Position numbers and translations under genes: made by a program. From positions 1,515,479-1,579,478 of the forward strand of contig NC_061068.1 of assembly GCF_021917145.1 (NCBI RefSeq): a stretch of 64,000 bases of DNA, read 5' to 3'. The notes under the pieces were generated by a model. The model was not told the DNA's origin. It searched no databases and worked only from the letters and a program-made list of their open reading frames with translations. Below, piece after piece: positions 20,198 to 33,202 of the stretch. Origin of the DNA: Hypomesus transpacificus (Eukaryota > Chordata > Actinopteri > Osmeriformes > Osmeridae). Within the stretch, counting starts at the first letter, position 1. The number at the start of each line of letters is the position of its first letter.

Positions 20198-23100
20198 CGT
20201 CAGAGACCTGAAAACGCTAGGTAAGTGGATTGGAACAGAACTCAAACCATTAGTTTTACAGGTGAATGTAAAATCTGATTATAACAGTTATGACAACGCG
20301 TTGCAAGAATATCTGCATTGCTCTAACCCTATTTACATGCCCTAATAATGAGGCATAGTATTTATATATCGAGCCTTTTTTCGGACACAACAAGCACGTC
20401 ATGGTGTACTCAGACCTCGGACTACTCAGGATGCCAGTAGATATGTCAATGCACTGGGGTAGAGCGCGTTAACGTAATCATTAAAACAGTAATTTAGCTT
20501 ACTTTAGTATAGCTATCTTTAAGTGGATTTATGTTCTTTAAACCGTTTTTGTTTCTTGCAAGCCAGCATCGACATTACTGTATCATGGCTAGCCTGGTAC
20601 TGTAGACTACGTGGGATGGAGTTTGCAAGTGATCTAGCAACTGTACAGTCATCGGCAGGTAGCTATATTTCAATACTAACTTCTTGTAAATCTGTACAAG
20701 ACAATCGGCCAGCTACTTACCGATTTTCTAATGAAAATGGAATGGTCCAACTTCTATCAACCAGGCACAACAACTTTCGAATTGCTTAGCCGCGGCGTTT
20801 GACTTGCGCATGTCTCTTTCCTTCTTCTTCGTCGTTGTCAGGCGTGAGCCATCGCTCTACCGCCGTCTACTGCCTTGTAACGGTATTATTATTGTATTTT
20901 TTTAAACCACTTGGTGGAAGGAAAGAGCTGTCTAGTAACGATGCACTTTAGAAAATGTGTTCTAACGTGCTGAAAAGCTTTTAACAAATTGTTTTCAATT
21001 CTAATTTAGGCGTAGTTAAAGACAACACACACAGACTACATTACAGTATGTCAGGAATGGTGAGCATATTGTGCCCATCCGTCATTGGTTTGATGTGAGT
21101 TCTCTCTCTCCCTCGTGACACATGCCACCCACATAACGTTCCAATAACAAACCTGGTGTGTATCAATCAGGGTCAGCTGGTCATGCCATCAGGCCTGTGG
21201 ATCTGGACTTTACTCTGCAGCTCAACTCCCACGTCAGACACTGTGCTCTCCTCTCCCATGTTAGTGTTGGTCAACCAGACCCCTGGCTAGAATAGTCTGG
21301 TTTCACCTGGCTGGAAGAAAATATATTGCTTGGCTGGCTGACTGGCTGACTGGCCGACTAGCTGGTTGGTTTACCCAGTCTCTGTCAGTTCTCCATTGCA
21401 GATATTCTTTTGTCTGAACTAGTTTGTTTAAACCTGGCTTTGTACCCTGGCTTTACCCTATCCCAGAATGATCCCAGAACTTTCACAACCCCCCCCCCCC
21501 CCCCCCCCCAATTTTTTTTTAATATATAACACAGTCAGAACAAGGAAACAAATTCCATCTCTGTTATGCTGCTTTTCCCCAAAAAATAATTCCTTAGAAG
21601 CAGTGATCATTCATACGTCTTTTTCAGGAAACAGCGCCCAGTAATTACGGGTGACGCAATTGCCAGAGAATGTAATATGTTAAATATCTGGGATTTTTCC
21701 CAGGACTATGTAAACACAATATGGTTATTGTTAGCCTCTCCGTGTTTCATCAAATAAAGTAAGTATGGCTGAGGAGGGCAGGATTGGGGTCTGAGGCATC
21801 TTATCACCTGTCGGCCGACTGCCGTCCAAGAGCTGTGAAAGATAAAAAACAATCTCTGCGTGCCTGTTCTGCCCTGCTGTTCTGGCTACATCATAAAAAC
21901 CCTTTGTAGTTTTCCAATCAGCAACACAAAAACACACAGAAAGACACAGTTTGCTGACAGGTTTTTGATCACACGGCACAAATGGAATTCTTTTCCCCCC
22001 ACGAGTGAAGAGGAGGTTTGTAGACAGAGGTAGGTGACGGCAGAATGGCCGCCCAGAGCCAGAAAGTAGAGGTCAAGGGTGAACCTTGTGGAACTCCTAA
22101 TATAACTGTGTTTCTACGTGAAACACACACACACAGCCACTCTTTCTCGCTCTAGATATGAGCATTTTCTCTTCCTTAAGTTTACTTTTCTTATAAATAC
22201 AAAACACCACTTCTGGCTTGAATGTGTGTGTTGTGCTCTGAAAGTGTTTGAAATGTAGTTTTAACAACTGATTTGTTTACTTCATTTCTCGAGGAGGTAA
22301 AGAAAATAGATCATTTGCAACATGATCAGTTATTTTTACACCTCCCCCACACTAAACATTCTCAGACTTATGTATGAATCGACACCTGTAACACCTAATA
22401 CCATTTAAAAACACTGCAACTCCTATGTGCCCACACTGTTTACAGGTATTGCTACTGCATAGTTACATGGTAGTTAATGTAACCTCAATGTAATGAGTTT
22501 CCCAGTTAACTTCTTTAAAATGGTTTATTAAACGAGCTGATTTACTCCTAAAATCTTCGTGAACACAGCCTAAACATGGTATGGTACTGTATATTGTGTG
22601 TTGTGTTTACATTTCGCAGTGTAAAGAGAAAAAGTACATCTGGAGCTGATGGATGTACTGCAGAACCTCCAGAACTTCAGCATACAATTGCTAACAGATG
22701 TGTCTAATTTGAGTTCCCTGGTGTGTGGGCTGGGCTAGGCTAGGCTGGGCTAGGCTAGGCTGGGCTAGGCTAGGCTGGGCTAGGCTAGGCTGGGCTAGGC
22801 TAGGCTGGGCTAGGCTAGGCTGGGCTAGGCTAGGCTGAACTGGGATGTGCTGTGAAGACTGGAGAGATAGGCTGCCATGACTCTATTTAAACAAGATTGC
22901 GTATGTTTATGTGTGAATGTGTCTGTATTGCAGGCAGTGGGTGTATATTTTGTTTTGGCATAGCACACTATTCTTTTATTTGATCAGAAAGGCACTCATA
23001 CAAGAATTACATCAAGAGGTTCTTAACTATTTTACATGCAAAAGCACAGTCTTACTCATATAGACTTACAAAGATTTGAAACAGTTCAGGGAATTGTCAG

Positions 23101-23220
23101 TTAATATCAGTTACAAACTGTCATCAACATCATCATGGCAGAAATAAGCTCTGGGACTTGGAGGATACAGTCGACTGCTGCTTTAAAACAAACAACACTC
23201 GTGGACAGTATTAGCATCTG
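20198..23220. other. Intergenic spacer between TERF2IP and LMCD1
   Basis: It should include the TERF2IP 5' noncoding exon and promoter (roughly 20200-20900). The right end should hold the LMCD1 3' UTR. A C-run (21488-21509), a 15-bp minisatellite and AT-rich unique sequence are seen, but no credible coding exon. Confidence 0.7.
22727..22837. repeat. 15-bp GGCTAGGCTGGGCTA minisatellite
   Basis: About seven copies of the 15-bp unit, G-rich on the plus strand. Confidence 0.95.
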
Positions 23221-23226
23221 TTTATT
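22975..23226 (-). terminator. Candidate poly(A) signals of LMCD1
   Basis: The minus strand reads AATAAA at 23226-23221 and again at 22980-22975, about 590 and 840 nt past the LMCD1 stop. Assigned by position only. Confidence 0.4.
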
Positions 23227-23815
23227 CCGTCCAATCAGTGGAGGGCATGAAACTGACATCCTGGTGAAGTAGAAGCACAGCCAAGAGAGCGGTTACAACA
23301 GGGCTGAACACAGTATACTGCAGTTAGAGTTCTCCATTTACAGACAGGCTTTGGAGTATAGAAATAGCATCATGAAAGCAGTATCATAATGTATGATAGG
23401 CTAGTTGACAAGATCAACTAATCAAGCAGAAACAAACCGAGAAAAATTAACATTATTTTGGAAGTTAAATATTTTCAACATCAAACATGCATTTGATTTT
23501 TCCATTCAATTCCAGTTGTTCATCAACGATCATAGAAACCAGTTTAGTGTGGGTAACTGTGTGAGAGTGAGTGGGCTGTACAGACCTGTAGCTCCAGTAT
23601 CACTCTCACAGAGGCAGAGATCAATCAGGGAGTGGACTGGCTCACAAGGAGTCTACTATGTTTGGTATTTCCTATTGGCTGTTGATGAGGCGAGGAGAGG
23701 AGAGGAGAGGAAAAGGGAGGAGAAGAGAGGAAAAGAGAGGAGAGGAAAAGGGAGGAGAAGAGAGGAGAGGAAAAGGGAGGAGAGGAAAAGAGAGCAGAGT
23801 AGAGGAGGAGGGAGG

Positions 23816-26800
23816 TCAGTGTGGGCAGGAGCAGGGTTCCTCCAGACTCTGTCCACAGAGCCAGCAGCAGAAGTGCTCCCTGTGCCACGTCTGTCCGTCC
23901 GAGCTGGTGTGCCGGTCCTCAGAGAAAACCAGCTGCAGCACAAACCAAGACGCCCACGGTCAACTCTCACAATGTGTATTTAGCAGAGACACGGTATCAA
24001 TGTTGGGACCTCTAAACAAATCGAAGTTTCCTAGTAAAAACCATTTAACAAATAAAAACAACAGTGACAAACGGATTGTGTTTCTCCGTCGGGCGACGGT
24101 GAAGACAGAGGTGGGCTCAGAGCCCGGTATCTCACCTGGTCGCAGCCTGCACAGCGAGGGTGTCTGCTCTGGCAGTAGTGGCGTCCACACAGTAGGGCTC
24201 CGGTCTTCCAGAAGTAGACCAGGTCCACCAGGGCCTCGCCACACTGGGAGCACCTGAAGCAGGTGGGGTGCCACTGCCTCTCGTAGCCTGCCTGCTCGGC
24301 GTACACCACCGGGCTGTCGCTGGCCGCTACATCCCCACAGCCGCTGCAAAACTGGGTGGGGGGGAGAGAGAGACGGAGGGGAGGGGGGGAGGGTGAGGGT
24401 GAGAGGGACAGAAAAGGTGAGGGTTGTAGTCGAGAGGAGGTGGGGAGAAAGGGTTGAGTAGGAATGCGTAGAGGAAGGAGAGAGGAGAGGAACAGTTGTG
24501 ATAAGTCCAGATGTACTTACTCCAGCTTCACATGTACGGACTGACACCACAGAGGAGTGGGTGTGTGTAACACTCTATACACACACGAGCGCGCGCGTAC
24601 ACACACACACGCCGCAATTCCCGTCGGGCACACCGTGGTCACCGTGGGGGTAACGATCAAGGACGCGTTGCCACGGTAACGACAGGGAGGCCCCCCCCCC
24701 GAAGTAGCCTGGCTGAGGTGATGAAAGAGCCGAACGTGAGCAGATGTTCTCTGGGCTGCGACAGCTCTTACACCACCAGCAGCAGCAGCAGGAGGAGGAG
24801 GATAGTACCCTCTACTGTACACCACAGTCCTGCCACAGGCACAGTCCCGAACATCGGACGCAAGCCCCGGGTTTACAGTGCGGGTGGTCAAATTAAACCT
24901 TTTAGACCTTTTATCTTACAGCATTGCATCATTCCGAAATGATTTATCTTAATCAATTTGTAACAGCGCATTCTTGTGTTTACTCTTTACTATTTATTCA
25001 AAACACTGTATTTGTGAAGGAGGGATGCCAAATATGTAGACCTTGCATTAGTGCAGTGTTTAAGGAACAGTGTGCCATTTCACAAACAAGCAAGCTTTCT
25101 CTATATGAACGTTCTGTCTATAAATCTCAGTTGGGGAAGTGTGGCTTTGCACTGATGTTTAACGGGCCTATAAACAGGTCCATTTGAAGCTCGAGAAGAC
25201 AAGGTGCTCTCTCCCTCCCCCGTAAATCCCCATCATTTATCACCCAGCCACAGACACTTACAGGGGCGTAAAATGCCTGCCCTCTTCTCTGAGGTAACTG
25301 TGATGCATGACTGAGGCTTCGGTGGTGTCATTCTGGATTCAACAGGTTGGATCAATGTTTTTCATATTTCTTGCTACCCAGACTTCAGTGTCTTCTAGGA
25401 AAACGATTCAGTAATGGTTCCTCTTGTGTCCTTGTCTTGATTCGTCGAACCATTTTACTAAGAAAATCGGGTTTTTTTGTTGGGTAAAAGAGTTTTCAAC
25501 AATTGCATTTCACTGACTACCAGTAATCAAAAGGGGTTGTTAAAGGGGGTTTGAGAGAGGTCCAGAGGGAACCACAGAACCTTCCTGGAACCCTGGGTTC
25601 TGAAAGTGCAGGTATGCTGTCTAGATGTCAGGAGAACCTGATCTCCTCCCTGGAGCTTACAGGAATGACTGCTCTTTCCTTTGATGACTGCCAAAACAAG
25701 GCGGCCTGATCAGGAATACAGACATCTCTGTATCCATCTGTTACTCCTTCTTTCTGTCTCTTTCCCCTTTCTGTCTCTTACTGTCTCTCTCCCTCTCTGT
25801 CTCTCTTTCTCTCTCCCTGTATGTCTCTCTTTCTCTATCCCCCCCCCTCTCTCTCATTCTGTCTCTCTCCCTCTCTCCCTCTCTCTCTCCCCTTTCCCGC
25901 TAGGCTAGCCCCTGTCCCGCTAGGCTAGCCCCTGTCTGGAGAGGAAAGGCTTCAGGGCTCACCCTGTCCCAGGCCCTCTGTTTGTCTGATGTATGGCTAC
26001 TTTAAAGGTCGCCATAATTGAAGGGAGGAGAGAGATATTTAACTCATCCAAAGCTCCATACATGTCACAGCAAGGTTCTTTTAAACATTATTTCTCGGAA
26101 TGGCAATTACGTTTTCAAAGCAACGATCCATTTGTGAGACTGGGGAGGGAGAGGGAGAGATGACAGAGAAGCTTAGAGTTTCAGGGGGAGGGACATGTCA
26201 AACTGAGATGGAGACGATAGGTTGGGCGACGAGACACAGGAAACAAATCTTGAACCATTTAGGGAAGATTGTGTTTCACTATGGAAATGGGTTCCTTACA
26301 GTCCGCGGCTGGCTTCCCTTAAGAACTACAATACAGGGGCCCCTAGCTCAGAGGATTGTGTTGTATATGTGTTGTTTCTGTATTTGTTGACCTGTTTACT
26401 TACATATTCACTCTTCTTGCAGCTGTCCCCGATGCCGTTGGAGATAGTGGAGCTGGTGGAGTCTGGATGATCCTGACCGCCCTTGCCGTTCTTCTGCTTG
26501 GTCGCCCCCTCCCTCCCGGCTCCTCCCCCCTCCCTGCTGGTCCCTCCCTCTCCGGGCAGAGCCACCTCCCCCACCCCCAGGGCCCCGTCCTTGTAGCTCC
26601 TGACGAAGGCGGCCATGTCCATCGCCCCCTGCTCAGACAGGCCCTGGCAGGCAGCCGGGTCGTGGTCGTAGACAGGTAGCTGCCTCAGCAGCTGCCTGCG
26701 GCGGTACAGCGCTCCCTCCGTACCAGCCACCGGCCGCTTGTCCTCTGGGAGGAGCTCCATGTACTGCATGGCCTGGACAACACACAAAGGAAGAAAGAGA

Positions 26801-27236
26801 GAGAGGTCAGGACACCCTGGACAACGTGTATATTGGTGTATATTATGTTACCTCAGGAGAGACAGACAGAGAGACAGACAGAGAGAGAGAGAGAGAGAGA
26901 CAAAGATACAGAGACAGAGAGAGAGACAGACAGAGATGGAAAGACAAAGAATGGAAGAGAGAGACAGATAAAAAAAAAAGACAGTGACTGAGACACAGAA
27001 GAAGAAGAGAGAGAGCAAGAGAGCGCTAGTACCCCCGGGCAGCACACTGCCTCATTGTTAAGCTGCCATATGATAGTGTCTGACACCGAGGATTTTATAT
27101 CAGCTTTAACAGCCGTTTAACAGCTATTATATGACAAATTAAAAAAAAAAGACATGTTACTGGCAGAGGGAGATTCCACAACTAGTTCCAAGACTGGCCA
27201 GGCTTCTCTGTGAGAGAGCAGAAAGAGAGAGAGAGA

Positions 27237-27307
<71 letters not shown>

Positions 27308-30300
27308 AGGGTGTCTCTCCTCCAGAATCCTGTCAGCACCACATCGTGGTGTGCATTCCACATCCCTCCATCCCTCCACCCTTCCCTCCCTACCTCCCTC
27401 CATCCTTAAAGGGTAAGTCCAGTAGGAGCCTCCACAGACCTTGGTCCTGGCTGATTGGTCCAACCACGCTCCTGCTCTCTCCTTCCCTAACCGACACTCT
27501 GCTCTGCAGTTCTACACAGAAGGCTGCACATGATTACAAACCCATAAAGCCTCCTGGAAGCACGTCCTGGTGTGTTTTCCTCAGCCAATCCGAGCCCACC
27601 GCAGCACTAAGATGCTTGCATGTCATTGGCTGTCAAGGCCCATAAACCACCTCTTTTTCTAAATCGCTGAGGTTTTCTCACAGGACGACCAGAAGTAGAT
27701 GGTCTACTTAACATAGAACAGAAGGTGTTTTTAAATAAGCCTATACATCAACCTCAACATGTGTAGAGTCTGCAGAGTAGGTGGCACAAATCAAGTACTT
27801 TCTGAGGATTCAAGCTGATTAATTTCCCTGGACTGGTGCATTTGGTTCCGAGGGCTCTTGTCTCAATGAAGAACTCTCAGAACTAGAACAAAGACATAAC
27901 AGAACCAGAATAGGGTCGTCATAGAACCAGGACAGCCATATAATAGAACCAGATCAGGGCCAGAGTTGGACCAGAACAGGGTCATCATAAAGCCAGTGAC
28001 AGCAGGCTCCAGTAATGCCAGAGCACGATGCAGTAAAGGTCAGTCTGTCTACAGGCTGGATCAAGGTGAAGCCAGCACACTACAGGCATGCCATTACACA
28101 CACACACACACACACACATACCCTCTCCCTATCTCACTCTAAGTGGAAAGCACCCCCTAGGGCATACTGCATGCTAATCTAAAATCCTGTCCTAATCCCA
28201 CGTGATGAAGAGAAGGTTAAATAAAGACCAGATGATAAAACATCTTTCTGGAACCTTCTTCTCCAGAACACAGTTTTCTTCCAACGGTCGACTGGGATTC
28301 TCACCAGTTTCTGCGTTAGACCGGGCGGTGCCCAGTCGTAGGTGATGGTGTTGAAGGTGGGGTCCTTGCGGGAGACCACAGGGTTGGTGATGATCATGCG
28401 GTTGCGTTTGTAGACTCGGAGGCCGGCGCCACCTTTGACTTTGGCTGTCAGGTGGGCGTACTTGGAGTCCGCCAGCAGGCGGCCCATCCGATGGTCGTCC
28501 TCGAGGTCAGAGCTGGGGGCGTGGTCTTCCAGGCTGCAGTGGCACGCCACGCATGCCTTCCTGTTGTCAGGGTCGTAACCAGGGTTAGGATTAGGATTAG
28601 GGTGAAGGTCATTTTCAGGGTTAAGGTCATTTCCAAGGTTATTTCCAGGGTCATCGTCAGGGTCAAGATCAGGGTCGAGGTTAGAGGGAGGGTTCACAGT
28701 CAGTATCAGATAAGGTTTAGGCTTCAACAACGTTCAAAATGATGGAGATTTATAATTTACCGTTATGCTATACAGAACTAATCCTAGTCCCCAGAGCCTT
28801 AATTAATCTGAGCAACATTCCTACGTTCCACTAGATAGGATCTCTTCAGACCTTGCTGCTGATAATAGTTTAGCTTTCTGATCTCACTGGGCTGTCTGGA
28901 GAGCCTGCTGACAGAGCACGACTCTACAGACACAGACGTACTGTTTATCTGTGATTTGCTGGTTTTTCTGGACCATCCATCTTTTTACAAGACGATGGAT
29001 ATCCAAACAAAAACAGAATGAAAAGGAGGCACCACCAGTGCACAGGGAAGGAGGCAAATGGAGTGAAACATTCCAGAAACAACAGGGGACAAGGAGAGAG
29101 GGAGGAGGATGAGAAGGGGTGGAAGAGGAGAACCAGAGGCATGATGGGGAGGGTGGATGAAAATGAGGAGGAGTGAGGAGTAGGAGGACAGGAAGGAGAA
29201 GGGAGGCGGAGGAGAAGCGAGGGAGTGGTAATATGATAGAATGGGAGGGAGGAGGAGGGGAAAGAGGAGAGAAAAGAGGAGGAGAAGGTGGAGGAGGGAG
29301 AGAAAGAGTAGAGGAAAGAGGAGGGGGAGGTGAAGGAGGGAGAGAAAGGGGAGAGGCAAGAGGAGGGGATGGTGAAGGAGGGACAGAAAGAGGAGAGGAA
29401 AGAGGAGGGGAAGGTGAAGGAGGGAGAGAAAGCTGTGTGTTGTTTTTCGGGTGGGTTTTTTTCAAGAGGAATAATTTACCTCCAGGAATGTGGCTGGAAT
29501 CCAGAGCAGATATCTTTACATGTCTGACACGGTGCGCCCCGCCCCTCTGGAGGGTGCCCCACTGACATCTGGGAAAGAAGAGAAAACAAAGGAGGACAGA
29601 AGAGAGGCAGGAGAGAGGAGATTCATGAGAGGAGAGAGGCAGGAGAGAGGAGAGGCGGGAGAGGAGAGAGGCAGGAGAGAGGAGAGGCAGGAGAGAAGAG
29701 AGGCAGGAGAGAAGAAAGGCAAGACAAGAGAGGCAGGAGAGAGGACAGAAAAGAGGCAGGAGAGAAGAGAGACAGGAGAGAGAAGAGGCAGAAGAGGAGA
29801 GAGGACAGGGTTTTCAACAGAAACACAATCTAAGCCCAAAGCCAAAGACAGACTCTCGAAAAGAGCCTGGCACCTTTGAGCTGTTGTGCGTGTCGTGTAG
29901 TTACACGGATGTTACTGTGTAGCTAATGGCAAAGCTGCTGTGGCTGGCTCAGCACATTTGGTCCACTGTGACAACCCCTAGACAGAGGAGAGAGTTCTGA
30001 CTGCCCTCTGTGACAAACCTGAGTACTGATACACACAGACAATGACTCACACAACACCAGGGGCTTACAGTGACACACAATGAGACACAGACAGTGAAAC
30101 ACATCCACTTTCAGCTTCCAGACACAAACACACACAAACAAACACACACACACAAGTGGACAAGACCGAACATGGTATCTGATGACAGTATTTCACACTA
30201 CTCAGGTGATGTCATCATGGCTTGGTTAGGGTGAATCACTATTGAGACAAACTCTCTAATCCCCACTCTCAACAGTCCCTTACACACTCCAACGCTCTAA

Positions 30301-30695
30301 TCTACCACACACTCTGCTCTAACCTAGTGGACTCAGATGGACTTTTCTCCAAAGGCACAGCAAGTAGTATAACGCGGTGGTGTGTTTGAAATGTGTGGTC
30401 ATTATCATAACTCAGAAGTGTCCTCACACTTAATTCAAGTGCTAGTAAGGGCATGTTGCCAGGTCTTGAGAACATAATGCTTTCAGCTGAGCCTAAACAT
30501 CCAGCTAATGAATGGAGCTCTAGGAGGATTCCCCTGTTGCACACTGGAGTCTTCAAGCTGTTTGTTTAAACTTGGGCTGAAAGCCAGACATTTTTTACTC
30601 TGTGACGGAGCTTGAAGAGGCTTTTTTCTTTTCTCTCTCTCTCTTTTCTCTCTCTCTTTCTCTCTCTTTGTCTCTCTCTGTTCGTCTCTCTCTTC

Positions 30696-30727
<32 letters not shown>

Positions 30728-31413
30728 GTCTGACTCGGAATCATGGCCGTGGCTGAAATGTGAGAAATGTACCCCCCCCCCCCCTGTTCTCCCTACATCA
30801 ACTGGAAACACCTCATAAAAGCCTCGTAAACCATTTATAATCTGTTGATCATTAGTTTAAGGATATTTAAAAAATGCATTATAATGGGTCAGGTGACTGA
30901 GCGGTTAGGGAATCGGGCTATTAATCAGAAGGTTGCCAGTTCAATTCCTGGCCGTGCAAAATGACGTTGTGTCCTTGGGCAAGGCACTTTACCCCTACTT
31001 GCCTCGGGGGGAATGTCCGTGTAATTAATGTAAGTCGCTCTGGATAAGAGTGTCTGCTAAATGAAATGCTAAATGCTTTAATTTTGTAAATTGTTTAATT
31101 GTAAATGCTTTAATTTTTTTGACCTGTTGCTCTATGGTCCCAATGTGTGTGTCTCATCATTTATCAACCTATACTTATATCTCCCACAGGTCCAGGAGAG
31201 ACCAATCGGAGAGGACATGACAGAGCGATAGCTGTGCAGGACACTGCAGGTGCTGCAACCACAGCCTCTCTCCAAAGTAAGTGTTGTTTAAGCCTCCCGT
31301 TGACAAGGTGGAGCCAGGACAACAGTATAAATAGCCGAGCAACAAAACAAACCACGGGGAAACCATAGTATCAGATCCCTTTGTAATCCGCCTCTGAAAG
31401 CTCCGCCGCCCAC

Positions 31414-31448
<35 letters not shown>

Positions 31449-33202
31449 GCTGTGGGGGCCTATCAATTACCTGGAGGTATTTTAGGTGCATTTGATTTGC
31501 GTCCCAGTCACTACCTTTGGGATGGTTCCATAGATTTCCACCTACTGGTTGAGCCTAAATCAAGCGCTCCCCTGGGGCTTGACGGTGTGCTCATAGCGTG
31601 TGAGGTTTTTGCTATGCAGGGCAGGCCAGTATGTGTCAGGTGAGTGAGACCCGGACTGACTGACACAAGTTCAACTGCCTGCTCTGTCTTAACAAGCTGC
31701 CAGGCTCACGGAGGTGTGAATGAGCAGCCTGTTGGCCCACAGGGCGGCCAAGCTCCTTGCTCAGTGCCCGCTCTCCCCTCCCTGAGAGATGACGGCCTGT
31801 TTACCCAGACTGGAATACAAACATGGCTGCCGTTGATTCTGGACCGTGGAGATCATTCACACGGAGGCGTTCTGTGCGGTGCGGTTCAGCTCTTACTGTG
31901 TGAGCTTGAGCATGATGGAGCAGCTATGGGGTGTCGTGGGGAAGAAAAACACAGAGCAGGAAATGGCGATGGTGATGAGAAGCAAGAAGGAGGTGGTCCG
32001 TGGCACGTCTATATTTAGGAGAAGGATAAGAGACCTGAGGAAATGTTCTAACTGGTCTATCGTTCTAAACACGAGAGGTATGTGTTCCTGGTAGACACAC
32101 ACAAAAGAATAATCCGTGGAGGGAGGGAACGCTTCTGAACTTGGTATGTAAGTTAAAAACAAAAAATAACTGCTCTTTGAATAAGTAGAACTATTTTGGG
32201 GACTTTTGGGAATTGCCTCCAACATCAATGTAATGTATGAATGTTCAGATGTACTTTATTCATCCACGAAGTCCCCATGAAACAAGACCCCCTATCTTCC
32301 TCATTCAGTTAACAATCAAACCCAGCCTTGTTTGACAGTAGGAAAAGGCTCTGAGTGAGAGGGGTAGATTTCTGTCCTGTGAGGATAATCCTGACTACTG
32401 TTCTGTGAATACAGTGTGGTCTTTCATAAAAAGGTGAACCCACGGTAAGGTTAGCAGGACTGAGATGGGGGTGTGACTGAAAAGCTGGAAACTATTTTAA
32501 TGGGCCTGCCATGTTTAGTGGTCCGTTGTGGCAGAAAAAACGGGGACACACACACACGCCAACACACACACCAACACACTGACACACACACAGACACACA
32601 CACACAGAGAAGCTGACTGGAAGCCCATTCTTGGCAGGACTTCTCAGCTCTACAACAATGTGTGAATTCATGACAAAGCCAGGGGGAGGCTAGAGCTATT
32701 TCCTGTGATGTCATCCAGGTTTTTTCCAAGGAGGATCATCCAGGACAGGTGATGAGAAACGGGAATGGGAGTGGAGGGGGGGGGCTGTCCTCTTAAGCAG
32801 ACTGACAAATGAGCTGGCTTTCATCTCCACTCAGCAGGTTAGTTCCCTTTCTCAGCAACGTTTTCCTTAAAAAATCACTCGTTCTCTCTGAGGTCAGTCA
32901 TTCCTTTTCGGGAAAATATTAAATCATTAAGTCTTGGGTATTTGAGATTCTTGGCAGAGAATTGTTTCAAAAGAAACGTTCAACCAGACATTAACTTGTA
33001 CTTGTTGTATAGTAGACTTCCATACTAACTAATAAGATGGAGAGGCTATGGGGCTCTTACTGGGTATTGTGTTTCCGAGTATGCAATATCGACTTAAATA
33101 AATCACTTTCAAATTGAGTAAAGTAATGTTTAAATCCTGCTTTGCTGTGTAGAAACAAGCTGGATCTTTGCTCACCTTCTCCATTCCCGAGGTCAAGTCC
33201 AT
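23816..33202 (-). CDS. lmcd1: LMCD1 (dyxin), PET and LIM domain cofactor with shortened last LIM
   Basis: LMCD1 binds GATA6 and acts in cardiac and smooth-muscle gene control. Exons: 33176-33202, 29480-29568, 28305-28560, 26404-26772, 24136-24351, 23816-23932 (1074 nt, 357 residues, all phases consistent). The start encodes MDLTSGMEK, then [15 protein letters not shown]. The intron position after the short first peptide matches the human gene as I recall it. Domains: Cys-rich region at about 22-55 ([17 protein letters not shown]); PET domain at about 60-165 ([49 protein letters not shown]); linker with [17 protein letters not shown]1 in exon 24136-24351 ([34 protein letters not shown]). LIM2 starts [24 protein letters not shown], then stops at EEPCSCPH instead of forming a second full zinc finger. 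The five introns carry GA/GGA-rich arrays and a SINE. Confidence 0.93.
24352..28304 (-). other. LMCD1 introns 24352-26403 and 26773-28304
   Basis: They hold CT-rich low complexity (25740-25900), GA runs (26870-27020) and a pure GA run at about 27236-27303. Several short CA tracts and otherwise unique AT-rich sequence are also present. No extra exon was recognised. Confidence 0.75.
27236..27303. repeat. GA dinucleotide microsatellite
   Basis: An almost uninterrupted GA run in an LMCD1 intron. Confidence 0.95.
28570..28690. repeat. Short degenerate GGTTAGGGT/AGGGTCA repeats
   Basis: Repeats such as GGTTAGGATTAGGATTAGGG and AGGGTCATCGTCAGGGTCA lie just upstream (transcript sense) of the acceptor of LMCD1 exon 28305-28560. 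They resemble telomeric hexamers only loosely. Confidence 0.6.
29085..29810. repeat. Purine-rich GGAGAGG arrays around LMCD1 exon 29480-29568
   Basis: Two long purine tracts (about 29085-29435 and 29575-29810) flank the small exon. The second is built from AGGCAGGAGAGAGGAG units of about 16 bp. The first includes GAGGGAGAGAAAGAGGAGAG-type units. Confidence 0.85.
30887..31072 (+). mobile_element. tRNA-derived SINE, copy 4
   Basis: The head reads GGTCAGGTGACTGAGCGGTT, the B-box-like part AGTTCAATTCCTGG and the core CCTTGGGCAAGGCACTTTAC. The tail GCTCTGGATAAGAGTGTCTG ends in AAATGCTAAATGC. Confidence 0.9.
31420..31446. repeat. Long poly-C run
   Basis: About 27 consecutive C residues in LMCD1 intron 1; a length this great is prone to sequencing error. 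Confidence 0.9.

Larger units (their letters stand above)
29811..33175 (-). other. LMCD1 intron 1, no coding exon seen
   Basis: The large first intron includes CT-rich low complexity (30625-30740), C-runs (30771-30784 and 31420-31446), SINE copy 4 (30887-31072) and CA tracts near 30120 and 32545. Nothing coding was recognised. Confidence 0.7.

Noticed and set aside
23405..24257. Plus-strand frames of about 190 to 200 codons over the LMCD1 3' end
   Set aside because: They are the antisense of real LMCD1 exons and of a GA-rich tract.
28179..28730. Minus-strand 183-codon frame starting [10 protein letters not shown] and containing repeated NPNPNPG as an LMCD1 start exon
   Set aside because: Its first part is intronic AGGGTTAGG-type repeat read in frame. 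The acceptor CAACAG at 28561 and the phase with exon 29480-29568 give the expected Cys-rich sequence instead.
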